From DATCJA01 sp963814955 (GTDB lineage: Bacteria; Acidobacteriota; Vicinamibacteria; Vicinamibacterales; UBA2999): 64,000 nucleotides of DNA. The stretch is from contig CAWFEX010000006.1 of the NCBI GenBank assembly GCA_963814955.1, positions 682,001 through 746,000 on the forward strand, read 5' to 3'. The notes beneath the pieces are model-generated. The model worked only from the letters and a program-made list of their open reading frames with translations, searched no databases and was not told where the DNA came from. The position numbers and the translations under genes are program-made. This document shows, piece by piece, positions 29,723-38,115 of the stretch (the first letter of the stretch is position 1; each line of letters opens with the position of its first letter).

Positions 29723-29734
29723 AACCGGTTCCGA

Positions 29735-30574
29735 TTAGATCGGTATCTGCCGCGACCCATCTGGGCGCTGGTCGGGAATCACAATCTTCAGAGCCACTTC
29801 CTTCCTGTCACGGACCAATCTGACCTCGAGAATCGAGCCCCGCGCTGCGTTGCGCGCCGCTGTCACAACGTCTATCTGACTACGGACCGCCCGTCCGTCG
29901 ACGGCTGTAATGACGTCGCCGGCGCGGATGCCGGCCTCGGACGCCGGTGACCCCGCCTCCACAGAAGACACCAGTACGCCTTCCTTGACACCGAAGTAGG
30001 TAGCGAGCTGGTCAGTGAGGGACATCATGGTCATGCCGAGCCGTGTGCGTGAAGTCCGAAGCGCCGGTAATTCCAGCTCTAAATCGCGGGGCAGCGTTCG
30101 CAGGCGCCGCTCGAGCTCTTCACGAATTTCCGGCAACAGTGCGAATTGTTCGGATGCAACGGGCGTCACTTCTATGACCTGACGGGCGGTTTCGCGGACG
30201 ATCTCGGTCCGCACAGCGCGCCCTGCCGGGCTCTCGGACACGAGGCGCGCGAAGTGATTGACCCCTCGAACGCGTTCGCCATCGACGCTGACGATGATGT
30301 CGCCACTGCGAATGCCCGACCTGGATGCGGGGCTTTCCTCACGCACGTTCTGCACGTAGACACCGCCGGCGCGTTCGAGCCTGGCCTTGGATATCTCCTC
30401 GCTGCTCAATTCACGGACTGCCACGCCAATTTCTGATCCAACCCCAAAAGAACGGAACACGTCGGCCCCGACATCCCGGTTCCGTGTTTGAGCAAAGGTC
30501 GGAACAGCGAGCGTGATTGCTCCCAGCACCAGGAGCAGAAGGCGGACTGCCAGCGCGCGTTTTCCAAACCGCAT
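29735..30574 (-). CDS. Secreted two-PDZ-domain protein without a protease domain
   Basis: A 279-residue periplasmic protein. A signal peptide (LAVRLLLLVLGAITLAVPTFA) is followed by PDZ1 (about residues 40-125: VYVQNVREESPASRSGIRSG) and PDZ2 (about 180-270: GVLVSSVEAGSPASEAGIRAG). The trypsin-like domain of DegP/DegQ is missing, so this is likely an adaptor or peptide-binding protein, or a relative of PDZ scaffold proteins. ATG at 30574 is preceded by GGAGGAAG at good spacing; the longer upstream frame is rejected. It is monocistronic by position. Confidence 0.82.
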   Translation of the reverse strand: MRFGKRALAVRLLLLVLGAITLAVPTFAQTRNRDVGADVFRSFGVGSEIGVAVRELSSEEISKARLERAGGVYVQNVREESPASRSGIRSGDIIVSVDGERVRGVNHFARLVSESPAGRAVRTEIVRETARQVIEVTPVASEQFALLPEIREELERRLRTLPRDLELELPALRTSRTRLGMTMMSLTDQLATYFGVKEGVLVSSVEAGSPASEAGIRAGDVITAVDGRAVRSQIDVVTAARNAARGSILEVRLVRDRKEVALKIVIPDQRPDGSRQIPI

Positions 30575-30828
30575 GACTTCCTCCCACAACTCTGACGGCC
30601 GCCGCTGCGAAAAGGTCGGCACGCGGCGGAGGTCATCAGCTGCCCTCGTCAGAGGACGACGGTCGCAAGACACGGGGACAAACCTTGGGAAAAGCGTGTA
30701 TTTCTGGCGGGCACAGTACTTGAAAAGTCCGTTTGCGGTCGCGCTCAGTCACGGGATGTCATTCAGGCAGGCGCTGGCATCGCGCATCCCGGTTCTCCGA
30801 TCGAGCGCGACCTTTTTTTGGAGCCGAT

Positions 30829-31176
30829 ATGAAACGAACATTCGCCGTCGCGCTTCTCAGCGTCCTCGTACTGGCAGGTTGTGCGGCCCGCGGTGTCCGG
30901 GTTGCCGAACTCAAGGATCAGCCAACCAAGTACGCCACGAAGTCGGTAAGCGTCAATGGCGTCGTGACCAGCAGCTGGGGCATTCCGCTTGTGCCGTTTC
31001 AGCTGTACAACGTCGACGACGGTAGCGGCGAAATCACCGTGCTGTCCCGTTCCGGGCGTGCGCCTGCGCGAGGCACGCGCGTCCAGGTGAAGGGGAAGAT
31101 CAGCGAATTTGCGACGTTCGGCGGCCGCTCGGTGGGCCTTCACCTTCAGGAAGAGGATCGCAAGATCAGGTCGTAA
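30829..31176 (+). CDS. Small OB-fold-like lipoprotein
   Basis: A 115-residue protein with a classical lipoprotein signal (LLSVLVLAGC, Cys near residue 19). The mature part reads as a compact beta-barrel: VSVNGVVTSSWG, LYNVDDGSGEITVLS, GTRVQVKGKISE. This resembles the OB-fold found in small bacterial lipoproteins annotated as nucleic-acid-binding-like, but there is no direct evidence of a ligand. A T7 run and GGAG precede the ATG at 30829. Its last 11 bases overlap the convergent phosphatase gene. Confidence 0.7.
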   Translation: MKRTFAVALLSVLVLAGCAARGVRVAELKDQPTKYATKSVSVNGVVTSSWGIPLVPFQLYNVDDGSGEITVLSRSGRAPARGTRVQVKGKISEFATFGGRSVGLHLQEEDRKIRS

Positions 31177-32932
31177 TCTTGACAGCGACCGCGGTCATGT
31201 CGTCGTTTTGGGGCGCATGGCCGCGGAACTCGCCCACCTGATCGAAGATCGCATCGACAATCTCCCGCGCCGTCCCCTCCCGATGACTGCGGATGATTTC
31301 ACAAACTCGCCGCGCGCCCAGGTCCTCTCCTTGTTCGCTAACGGTCTCAAAAATCCCGTCGGTGCAGAACACGAACACGTCGCCGCGCCGCAGCGGCAGC
31401 GCGATCTCATCGTACACAACACTCGGGAAAGAGCCGAGCGGCACGCCTGGCAGCTCGATCTGGCCGCATTCGTCGCCTGAGCACCGAATCGGGTACGGCA
31501 GACCAGAGTTCGAGATCGTCAGCGATCGATGGCGCAGGTCGAATAGCGCATAACACAGCGTGCAGTAATACTCCTCGAGCTGCCGATCGTGAAGAATGGT
31601 GTTCATCGACTGTAGAACACCGGACACGCTGAAGCGCTCCGGTGCGTAGCGGCGTCGAAAGGTCCGCGATCGGACGAGCTCGGCCGCAAACGCTCCGTAG
31701 AGCGCCGCGGGAGCGCCTTTCCCTGATACGTCGCCGACGGCGACTACGAGAGTCCGCTGATCGGGCGTCAAAAAATCGTGCAGGTCGCCTCCCAGTTCGC
31801 GTGCCGGAGCGAACCGGCCGGCGACGTCGGCGTCGTTCAGACCCGCGGGCGGTTCGGTGGGAAGCAGCGCGAGCTGGACCCGCTGGGCAAACCGAAGCTC
31901 CTTCTCGATTCGTTCTTCGTTGCGGCGAACTTCCTCATAGAGCCGGGCGTTTTCAATCGCGACCGCAGCCTGACTCGCGAGAAGCGTCAGCAGCTCCTTA
32001 TGCTCTTTCGTGAACGCGTTGAGCTCGGGGCTCTCCAAGTCGAACACACCGATGCATCGATCCTTGATGAGCATGGGGATGACGAGCTCCGAGCGCGCGT
32101 CGGCAACGAGATTGATGTAGCGGAGGTCCTTCGAGACGTCGGGGACCAGGACCGGCTGCTTGTGCAGCGCCGCCCAGCCCACGAGGCCTTCCCCGAGCTT
32201 CACACGCTTCGACGTTGCCTCGTCCCCATATCGAACCGCGAGCTTCATGTCGAGCTGCTGACTGCCTTCGTCCAGGAGCAGAATGCCAAACGTTCTGTAA
32301 TCGATGAGTCGTTTGGTCAGACTGGCGATGCGCGTCAGCAGTACGTCGAGATCGAGAATCGACGCCATCTCCCGCCCGATTTCAGCGAGCGTTTCCAGGG
32401 TGTCAACGTACTGACGCTCCGCCTTGAACAAGCGCGCGTTTTCAATTGCCACGGCAACGTGCGCGGCAAACTGTCGCAGCAGTGCCTCGTCCTGGCTGGT
32501 GAACGCATCCGTTGTTTCGCTCAGCAGGTTCATGGCGCCGATCACCCTCCCCTTGCGACGCATCGGGACTGCGAGCTGCGAGAGCATGTTGCGAAGGGGA
32601 CCCTGATAGCGCGGTTCACGTCGAATATCGTTGACGAGAATGGGCCGTCCCTCCTCGACGGCGGCGCCTACCACCCCCTGACCAACGCGCAGGCGCTGAG
32701 TGGCGAGTGCACCGTCCGGATACCCTACGGCGTAGGCAATCCGCAGTTCCTCCCTCGCATCGTCCACCAGGTACACCGAAAAGGCATTGAAGCGAGTCAG
32801 ACGGGCAATGAGCTGCGGAATCTTCGCCAGAAGCTCTTCTAGATCGAGCACCGACGTGACCTCGCGTCCCAGGTCGAACAGCGTCGACAGTAGCTCGGTA
32901 TCGCTCGGCGGCCGCACCGGTTGAACATTCAT
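31166..32932 (-). CDS. Dual-GAF SpoIIE/RsbU-type serine phosphatase
   Basis: A 588-residue cytosolic signalling protein with two GAF domains (about residues 15-170 and 185-340) separated by ENARLFKAERQYVDTLE, the usual connecting helix. It then carries a PP2C-type phosphatase of the SpoIIE/RsbU class (about 370-588) with metal-binding Asp in PARELGGDLHDFL, VGDVSGKGAPAALY and PQNDDMTAV. Such proteins dephosphorylate anti-sigma-factor antagonists and so control sigma factors. GAF ligands are unknown. The start is ATG 32932; the longer frame would overlap the divergent FabZ-like gene. No anti-sigma partner is next to it, but a FliA-like sigma factor lies 4 kb away. Confidence 0.9.
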   Translation of the reverse strand: MNVQPVRPPSDTELLSTLFDLGREVTSVLDLEELLAKIPQLIARLTRFNAFSVYLVDDAREELRIAYAVGYPDGALATQRLRVGQGVVGAAVEEGRPILVNDIRREPRYQGPLRNMLSQLAVPMRRKGRVIGAMNLLSETTDAFTSQDEALLRQFAAHVAVAIENARLFKAERQYVDTLETLAEIGREMASILDLDVLLTRIASLTKRLIDYRTFGILLLDEGSQQLDMKLAVRYGDEATSKRVKLGEGLVGWAALHKQPVLVPDVSKDLRYINLVADARSELVIPMLIKDRCIGVFDLESPELNAFTKEHKELLTLLASQAAVAIENARLYEEVRRNEERIEKELRFAQRVQLALLPTEPPAGLNDADVAGRFAPARELGGDLHDFLTPDQRTLVVAVGDVSGKGAPAALYGAFAAELVRSRTFRRRYAPERFSVSGVLQSMNTILHDRQLEEYYCTLCYALFDLRHRSLTISNSGLPYPIRCSGDECGQIELPGVPLGSFPSVVYDEIALPLRRGDVFVFCTDGIFETVSEQGEDLGARRVCEIIRSHREGTAREIVDAIFDQVGEFRGHAPQNDDMTAVAVKITT

Positions 32933-32965
32933 GCGTTCGCGTCGGATTATACTGAACGCTTTCCC

Positions 32966-33454
32966 ATGACCGAACTTTCGCTTCCGCTCGATTACGCGGC
33001 GATTGAGCGCATCCTGCCCCACCGATATCCATTTCTGCTGGTCGATCGAATCACCGAGCTGGAGCCGGACAAACGGATCGTCGGCATCAAGAACGTCTCG
33101 CTCAATGAGAGATATCTTTCGCGCCAGCCCGGAGAGCCACCAGCGCTCCCGCCGACGATTCTCACCGAAGCCATCGCGCAGGTCGGCGCCATCCTGATTC
33201 TGTCGAAGCCCGAAAACCGTGAACGACTTCCCTTCTTCATGGGTATCGAACGGGTTCGCTATTACCGCCCGGTGCGACCGGGCGACGTGGTCGAGATTGA
33301 GGCGCTCGTCAAGCGTCTCCGAAGCCGCGTCGGCCAGCTCGGCGGTTTCGCGCGCGTGAACGGCCGCGTTGTGGTTCGAGGAACGATGACCTTTGCGTTG
33401 GGTGCCGCACCGGGGCTCACTACTCGCCAAGGCGAGACGTCGGAACGCGGCTAA
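32966..33454 (+). CDS. FabZ-like hotdog protein lacking the catalytic His
   Basis: A 162-residue hotdog-fold protein clearly homologous to (3R)-hydroxyacyl-ACP dehydratase FabZ over its whole length: ILPHRYPFLLVDRI, GIKNVSLNER, ILTEAIAQVGAIL, YYRPVRPGDVVEI. In FabZ the active site needs His of the GHFP motif and Glu of the LEAMAQ motif. Here an ungapped alignment puts Gln54 (SRQPGEPP) at the His position, while Glu68 is kept. The normal dehydration in fatty-acid elongation is therefore doubtful; it may bind acyl chains or catalyse something else. Start is ATG 32966. It is divergent from the phosphatase gene. Confidence 0.85.
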   Translation: MTELSLPLDYAAIERILPHRYPFLLVDRITELEPDKRIVGIKNVSLNERYLSRQPGEPPALPPTILTEAIAQVGAILILSKPENRERLPFFMGIERVRYYRPVRPGDVVEIEALVKRLRSRVGQLGGFARVNGRVVVRGTMTFALGAAPGLTTRQGETSERG

Positions 33455-33476
33455 GTCATCTGTAGCGGCCGACTGT

Positions 33477-33500
33477 AGGGCCGACCTTTAGGTCGGCCCT
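33477..33500. repeat. Palindrome of the CCT-NN-AGG family
   Basis: A perfect inverted repeat with arms AGGGCCGACCT and AGGTCGGCCCT around TT lies 22 bases after the FabZ-like stop codon. It has the same core as the palindromes near 7.3, 19.9 and 43.6 kb but a different arm sequence. It could end the FabZ-like transcript, though no T-run follows. Confidence 0.85.
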
Positions 33501-33624
33501 GCCTTCGCCGCACGCTTGTGCCTCTTTCGCTGAGGTAGCTCAAAAGCGGGCACTCAAGTTGCTCTCATCCCAGCAGGTCGAGATTGGTCGAGTAATCCGA
33601 TCTCGTTACAGGGGAGGGTATGAC

Positions 33625-33774
33625 GTGCTCGAAACCATTGCGATCATCCTGATCGTTCTCTGGCTCCTGGGGATGGTCAGCGGCTACACACTAGGTAACT
33701 TCATCTGGGTACTGCTGGTCATTGCCGTGGTGCTGTTCCTGGTACGGCTGGTCAGCGGGCGCAGCGTCGTCTGA
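33625..33774 (+). CDS. Lmo0937-family small membrane protein (DUF5670)
   Basis: A 49-residue protein with two hydrophobic helices: LETIAIILIVLWLLGMVSG, then a short turn (YTLGN) and FIWVLLVIAVVLFLVRL. The sequence matches the widespread Lmo0937 family of stress-linked small membrane proteins with unknown biochemical role. The start is GTG 33625, with the strong ribosome site GGGGAGGG eight bases upstream; the longer frame begins without one. Confidence 0.8.
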   Translation: MLETIAIILIVLWLLGMVSGYTLGNFIWVLLVIAVVLFLVRLVSGRSVV

Positions 33775-33836
33775 CCCAGTTCCGTCGGCGTCGTTTGGCC
33801 CGACCGCCGCGCGGTTCGGGAAGCGGTCCTACGACG

Positions 33837-35045
33837 CTATAGCTGCGGGGCAGGGGCGGAGATTGCGCTGACGTCGGCGACGCAGACGCGGTTGCGCCCC
33901 TTTTCCTTGGCGCGATAGAGGGCCGCGTCGGCGCGGGAAATGATTGCGGTCGCGTCCAGTTCTCCGGGCACGACCGCAGTCACGCCGATGCTGGCGGTGA
34001 CGCGGATTTCCGACAGCTGCTCGCCCTCTTTGCGCCAGGGGACTGGATGTCTTTCCAGGTCGCGCCGCAGCACCTCGGCGACATGGTGTGCGCCCGGAAG
34101 TGTCGTCTCCGGCAGGATGATGAGGAATTCCTCGCCGCCGAACCGGCACTTTACATCACTCGCCCGCAGCACGGTCTGCATGCGCAGCCCTACTGTTGAA
34201 AGGGCGGCATCGCCCGCGAGGTGGCCAAACTTGTCATTGATGGCTTTGAAGTGATCCAGGTCCAGGATTATCAGTGAGACCGGCAGGTTGCTTCGCCGCG
34301 AGCGCCGCAATTCCACGTCGAGAATTTCCATGGCGTGCTGACGATTGAAACAGCCAGTGAGCGAATCGCGCACGCTGTTTTCGTGCACCACTTCGAACAA
34401 TTCCGCGTTCTTGAGCGCCCCCGCCAGCAGCGCCGCGGCGGCGGTCAGCACTGTGCGCTGATGGTCACTGACAGTATGGTCGGCAACTCCAAGCACACCA
34501 ACGGGTTGCTTTCCTACCTTCATCGGAAAACAGACGTCGTTTGGAACAGCGTCCGGACCGGAAACGTCTTCCCCGAGGGCCTGTTTGGCCGCCAGTTCGC
34601 ACTCGGTCAGCGATCTGTCGGCCACTACCGCCAACGGGCGCCACGCCCCGCTGCTCAACGCCATTGTCCATACTCCCCGTCCTTCGGCGAGGGTTGGCAA
34701 ATGTTGAGCAGCAACAGCGCCGATCGCGCCGTGATCGAGAGACTCTTGCAGAGCCTGTCCGAACGTGACCAGCCGCTCCACACGTTCGGTAGCGAGTTGA
34801 GCGGTGGCCGCCGATGCGAGGGCCTGGACGCGCATCTGGTGTCGCTTCCGCACCTGGTGGAACATCAGAACTACGGAGAGGATGACAAGCCCGGGCACGA
34901 GCTGAAGTCCCGAGCGCGCGTCGATGTCGCGCGCGTATTCGAGGACACGTGCCAGCGGTCGCGAGAAAATCGTAAACAGCGCGACCGACAGGCCGAGCAG
35001 GAGGAATAAATCGTTACGGCCGATCAGCCGCACCGGAGGTTTCAT
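33837..35045 (-). CDS. Diguanylate cyclase with membrane anchor and GAF-like sensor
   Basis: A 402-residue protein that makes cyclic di-GMP from two GTP. Two N-terminal membrane helices lie at about residues 10-28 and 48-62, followed by an about 155-residue GAF-like sensor and a GGDEF domain (about 230-390). The active-site signature is FGGEEF, a functional variant of GGDEF, with DLDHFKAINDKFGHLAGD upstream for metal and guanine binding. The inhibitory RxxD site is not evident, since the stretch before GGEEF reads ASDVKCR. The start is ATG 35045. It is divergent from the hybrid kinase gene, so the two may share input. Confidence 0.9.
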   Translation of the reverse strand: MKPPVRLIGRNDLFLLLGLSVALFTIFSRPLARVLEYARDIDARSGLQLVPGLVILSVVLMFHQVRKRHQMRVQALASAATAQLATERVERLVTFGQALQESLDHGAIGAVAAQHLPTLAEGRGVWTMALSSGAWRPLAVVADRSLTECELAAKQALGEDVSGPDAVPNDVCFPMKVGKQPVGVLGVADHTVSDHQRTVLTAAAALLAGALKNAELFEVVHENSVRDSLTGCFNRQHAMEILDVELRRSRRSNLPVSLIILDLDHFKAINDKFGHLAGDAALSTVGLRMQTVLRASDVKCRFGGEEFLIILPETTLPGAHHVAEVLRRDLERHPVPWRKEGEQLSEIRVTASIGVTAVVPGELDATAIISRADAALYRAKEKGRNRVCVADVSAISAPAPQL

Positions 35046-35152
35046 GGTGAAACGTCCCGGGATGGCGACAGCCTAGGTTCATGCGGCCGGCCTGTCAAGA
35101 ATCGCGACCGCCGTCGAACGCCATCAGGGTTCTGGTCGGGCGACCAACGGCC

Positions 35153-35158
35153 TATAAT
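35153..35158 (+). promoter_or_regulatory. Consensus -10 element TATAAT upstream of the hybrid kinase
   Basis: TATAAT lies nine bases before the preferred GTG start at 35168. A matching -35 box is poor (TTCTGG at the expected distance). If used, transcription would start at about 35165-35168, giving a leaderless or nearly leaderless message. Confidence 0.45.
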
Positions 35159-35167
35159 CATCCCGCC

Positions 35168-36718
35168 GTGAGCCCCCGAGCGAGGCGGCCGCCCGCCTAC
35201 AGGGACCGGTCCAACGCATTCGCGCACCTGTTCGACGCCATTCGGGAGGGCGCTTTTGTCGGATCCGTCGATCGTTCGGGCGCAGCCCCCGCGACGTACG
35301 CCGTCAATCCGCACCTCAAGTCCATTTTTGGTTACCCGGCGGACATACCTGATGGACAGGTGGACCCGTTCGCTCCCGATCGGTTCATCGATCCGGCTGC
35401 ACGTTCGGCGTTCTTTGGCCGACTTACGTCCGACGGCGCAGTCAGCGATTACCTGCTGCGCATGCGGCGGATCGATGGAACGACGGTCTGGGTGGAGGTT
35501 ACCGCGCACACCGGGCCCGGCGGACCCGACACCGCTCGCATGGTGGCTCTTGTTCGGGACGTCAGCGAGCGCAAGAAACTCGATGACCAGTCGCGCGACC
35601 TGTACCAACAACTCCTTCAGGCGGAAAAGATGGCCGCTCTTGGCCAGACCATTTCCGGCGTCGCCCACGAACTGAACAATCCGCTCGCCACCATCCTGAG
35701 CTGGGCGGAGCGGCTTACCGACAAGCCGCTCGACAACACGACGAAGCGCGGTGTCGACGTCATCCTTGGCGAGGCAGATCGCGCGGCGAGGATCGTAAGA
35801 AACCTTCTGACCTTCGCCCGGAAGCGTCAGTCCACACGCTCGATGATCGATCTGAATCAAGTGGTCACCGAAACGCTGACGGTGAGGGCGTATGAACACC
35901 AGCTCGCCAATGTCATGGTCGTCACTGCGCTGGCGTCAGGGCTTCCGCAAGTCTTTGCGGATGCGTATCAAATCCAGCAGGTGCTGCTGAACCTTGTCAT
36001 CAATGCCGAGCACGCAATGCTGTCGGCGAACGGCCGGGGTTCGCTCGTCATCCGCACGTGGCACGATGCCGAGACCGACGTCGTCGCACTGGAAGTCAGT
36101 GACGATGGCCCCGGTGTCCCCGTTGAAATGCAGACGAAGATTTTCGATCCCTTCTTCACCACGAAGGATGTTGGCAAGGGAACTGGGCTCGGATTGACCG
36201 TGGCGTATGCCATCGCCCAGGAACATGGCGGTCAGATTCGGGTTGACTCTCATCCGGAACGCGGCGCGTCGTTCGTCGTGGAACTGCCGGCGGGCAGGAA
36301 CGACACGACAGCCCGGCCGCTGCGGCTTCCGGCACCGTCGATGGAGGCGGTCCGGGGTGCGTCGATACTGCTGGTCGAGGATGAACATGCGCTTGCCACA
36401 GCCGTCGGCGATGCCCTCGCGGAAGCGGGGTTAGACGTGCATTACGCGGGCGATGGCGAAGAAGCGCTCGCCCACGTAAGACAGCGCACATATGACGCGA
36501 TCATCTGCGACCTGAAGATGCCTCGCGTCGATGGAATGACGCTCTATCGGGCAATCGCCTCGGCCGCGCCGGCGTTGTCGCGCCGCATTATCTTCGTGAC
36601 CGGAGACGTCGCAGACGCCGACGCCGAACGCTTTCTCGAGGATACGGGCTGTCGCTGGCTGGCCAAACCATTCCGGCTCACCGACCTGCTGCGGGCCGTT
36701 CGCGAAACGCTCGGATAA
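35168..36718 (+). CDS. PAS-containing hybrid histidine kinase with C-terminal receiver
   Basis: A 516-residue cytosolic protein. A PAS domain (about residues 20-140; NPHLKSIFGYP) is followed by a HisKA phosphoacceptor with GVAHELNNPLATI (His167), an HATPase domain (NLVINAEHAM, VSDDGPGVP, GKGTGLGLTV) and a receiver (ILLVEDEHALA, phosphoryl Asp448 in CDLKMP, Lys in WLAKPF). The intact order means it can autophosphorylate and pass phosphate to its own receiver. GTG 35168 is preferred because of the TATAAT just upstream; the frame continues back to 35081. Its last 175 bases overlap the sigma-factor reading frame on the other strand. Confidence 0.88.
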   Translation: MSPRARRPPAYRDRSNAFAHLFDAIREGAFVGSVDRSGAAPATYAVNPHLKSIFGYPADIPDGQVDPFAPDRFIDPAARSAFFGRLTSDGAVSDYLLRMRRIDGTTVWVEVTAHTGPGGPDTARMVALVRDVSERKKLDDQSRDLYQQLLQAEKMAALGQTISGVAHELNNPLATILSWAERLTDKPLDNTTKRGVDVILGEADRAARIVRNLLTFARKRQSTRSMIDLNQVVTETLTVRAYEHQLANVMVVTALASGLPQVFADAYQIQQVLLNLVINAEHAMLSANGRGSLVIRTWHDAETDVVALEVSDDGPGVPVEMQTKIFDPFFTTKDVGKGTGLGLTVAYAIAQEHGGQIRVDSHPERGASFVVELPAGRNDTTARPLRLPAPSMEAVRGASILLVEDEHALATAVGDALAEAGLDVHYAGDGEEALAHVRQRTYDAIICDLKMPRVDGMTLYRAIASAAPALSRRIIFVTGDVADADAERFLEDTGCRWLAKPFRLTDLLRAVRETLG

Positions 36719-37566
36719 GAAACCACCACGCCCGCCGGCTTTTCGGCGCGACCGGCGTTTGACGTCCAACCGCTGCTTTCGAGCGTCGCCCTGGCCATCT
36801 GGGGCTTCGGCTGGAACGAGAGAAGGGCGCTGCGCATGATCGCCGCGGCCTCAGCCGGAGGCACCAGCGAACCTAGCGCATCGCGCAGACGCCGGATGGC
36901 GCGTGCGTGCAACTGCGAAACGCGGGATTCGTTTACGCCAATCTCGGCCCCGATCTGCTTCATCGTGGCCTCACCGTAATAGTAGAGACCGATGACTTTC
37001 TGCTCTCGAGGAGGCAGCGAGGCAATGGCGGCCTTGACGCGCGTCTTGGTTTCTTCGCGTTCGTATGCGCGGTCGGGCTGTTCAGGCTCCGCAGGTACGA
37101 GGGCTGGAGGCAAAGACGATTCGTTGTGATGATCGTTGGCGGCCAGCGGTGAGGTCGATTCAATGGCATTGATCCGAACGATGGTTCGGCCGAGACGCTT
37201 TTCGTCCGAGCCCAGCTTCGCCGCCAGGTCGGCCAGTGACGGCTCGTATCCAAGCTCACGCCGTAATTGCTCCCGCGCGGCCTCGAGCTCGCGCCGTTGC
37301 CTGCGAACGCCCCGCGGCCAGGCGTCTTTGCGGAGCGCATCGATCATCGCACCCCGAATCCGACGCTCGGCGAACGTCTCGAACTTGATGCCGCGGGCCT
37401 CATCGAAGCGATGGGCGGCGTCAATCAGCCCGATAACCCCGTCCTGGACAAGATCCCCGATATCGATGGACTGTGGCATCGTCGCGGCGACGCGACGGGC
37501 GAGCTGTTCTACGAAAGGAAGGGCGGCGACAACGCGCCGGTCCGCTTTGGCGTTTGCGGGACGCAT
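36544..37566 (-). CDS. FliA/WhiG-type (sigma-28-like) RNA polymerase sigma factor with long C-terminal tail
   Basis: A 340-residue protein; residues 1-230 match sigma-28-type factors. Region 2 is IGDLVQDGVIGLIDAAHRF with KFETFAERRIRGAMIDALR, region 3 is LGYEPSLADLAAKLG, and region 4 is ATMKQIGAEIGVNESRVSQL. The remaining about 110 residues are low-complexity (Ser/Arg/Ala-rich), and the last about 58 are antisense to the kinase gene, so the true stop may have been lost by a mutation or base error. ATG 37566 has GGAGG six bases upstream. No flagellar gene is in the window, so its regulon may be stress, development or motility elsewhere. Confidence 0.85.
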   Translation of the reverse strand: MRPANAKADRRVVAALPFVEQLARRVAATMPQSIDIGDLVQDGVIGLIDAAHRFDEARGIKFETFAERRIRGAMIDALRKDAWPRGVRRQRRELEAAREQLRRELGYEPSLADLAAKLGSDEKRLGRTIVRINAIESTSPLAANDHHNESSLPPALVPAEPEQPDRAYEREETKTRVKAAIASLPPREQKVIGLYYYGEATMKQIGAEIGVNESRVSQLHARAIRRLRDALGSLVPPAEAAAIMRSALLSFQPKPQMARATLESSGWTSNAGRAEKPAGVVVSYPSVSRTARSRSVSRNGLASQRQPVSSRKRSASASATSPVTKIMRRDNAGAAEAIAR

Positions 37567-37873
37567 GGATAACCTCCGGCGCCTGTGTATCGCAACCGGG
37601 GTACCAACGGCAGAGATTGCGTGGAGAACCACGACATGATCGTCATTGCAGAAACCGTAACTGATTCTTGCTTCTGCACGTTATGGGTATTCAGATTCGT
37701 CGGCGACGTGATCGGCGAGGTTAACTGAATTGCTCAAAACGTCACTGCCTTGACGGAAATTCGGCCACACGCCGCCAACAGTTTGACGATCAAAATTACA
37801 ATATCGAGTTGTGTTTAGGGGTGGGACAGGTCAACGGCGTGGCAGGCCGAAGATGTACCGATTCGAAACGACC
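37567..37873. other. Gene-free stretch upstream of the sigma-factor gene
   Basis: These 307 bases hold no reading frame I can support. The part at about 37780-37830 is unusually A+T-rich for the window (AAAATTACAATATCGAG), and is a reasonable place for promoter elements reading left into the sigma-factor gene. I could not assign clear -35/-10 or sigma-54 boxes. Confidence 0.4.
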
Positions 37874-38101
37874 TTAGATGCCCAGACTCTCTGAGTGGCG
37901 GCGGATCTCTTTGGCGGTTCCCAACGCTTCCAGCACGCTGGTGACGACTTGAAGGGCTCGCGCGCGCGTCACTTCATCGTGCGCCTTGCTTTCGAGCATT
38001 TCGGCGTGGGCGAGGACGATCCCCAGCTGGTTGTTCAGCTGGTGAAACAGCGACTGCAGCTGGGGGTGCTCCCGGATCGGGTCGTATTGCAGATCCGGCA
38101 T
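37874..38101 (-). CDS. Stand-alone histidine-kinase phosphoacceptor-like (HisKA/DHp) small protein
   Basis: A 75-residue, all-helical protein. Its core QSLFHQLNNQLGIVLAHAEM resembles the H-box of sensor kinases (compare HELNNPLATILSWAE in the hybrid kinase 2 kb away) and keeps a His at the phosphoacceptor position (FHQLNN), followed by a second helix (RARALQVVTSVLEALGTA). There is no ATPase domain. It could be a phosphotransfer relay, a dimerisation partner or a decoy. The start ATG 38101 lies 14 bases after the stop of the HTH gene on the same strand, so the pair is probably one operon. Function is inferred only. Confidence 0.6.
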   Translation of the reverse strand: MPDLQYDPIREHPQLQSLFHQLNNQLGIVLAHAEMLESKAHDEVTRARALQVVTSVLEALGTAKEIRRHSESLGI

Positions 38102-38115
38102 GCAGTGCGAAAGGT

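Noticed and set aside
31778..32842. A 354-codon forward frame inside the GAF-SpoIIE gene
   Set aside because: Antisense shadow of a gene with intact GAF and phosphatase motifs.
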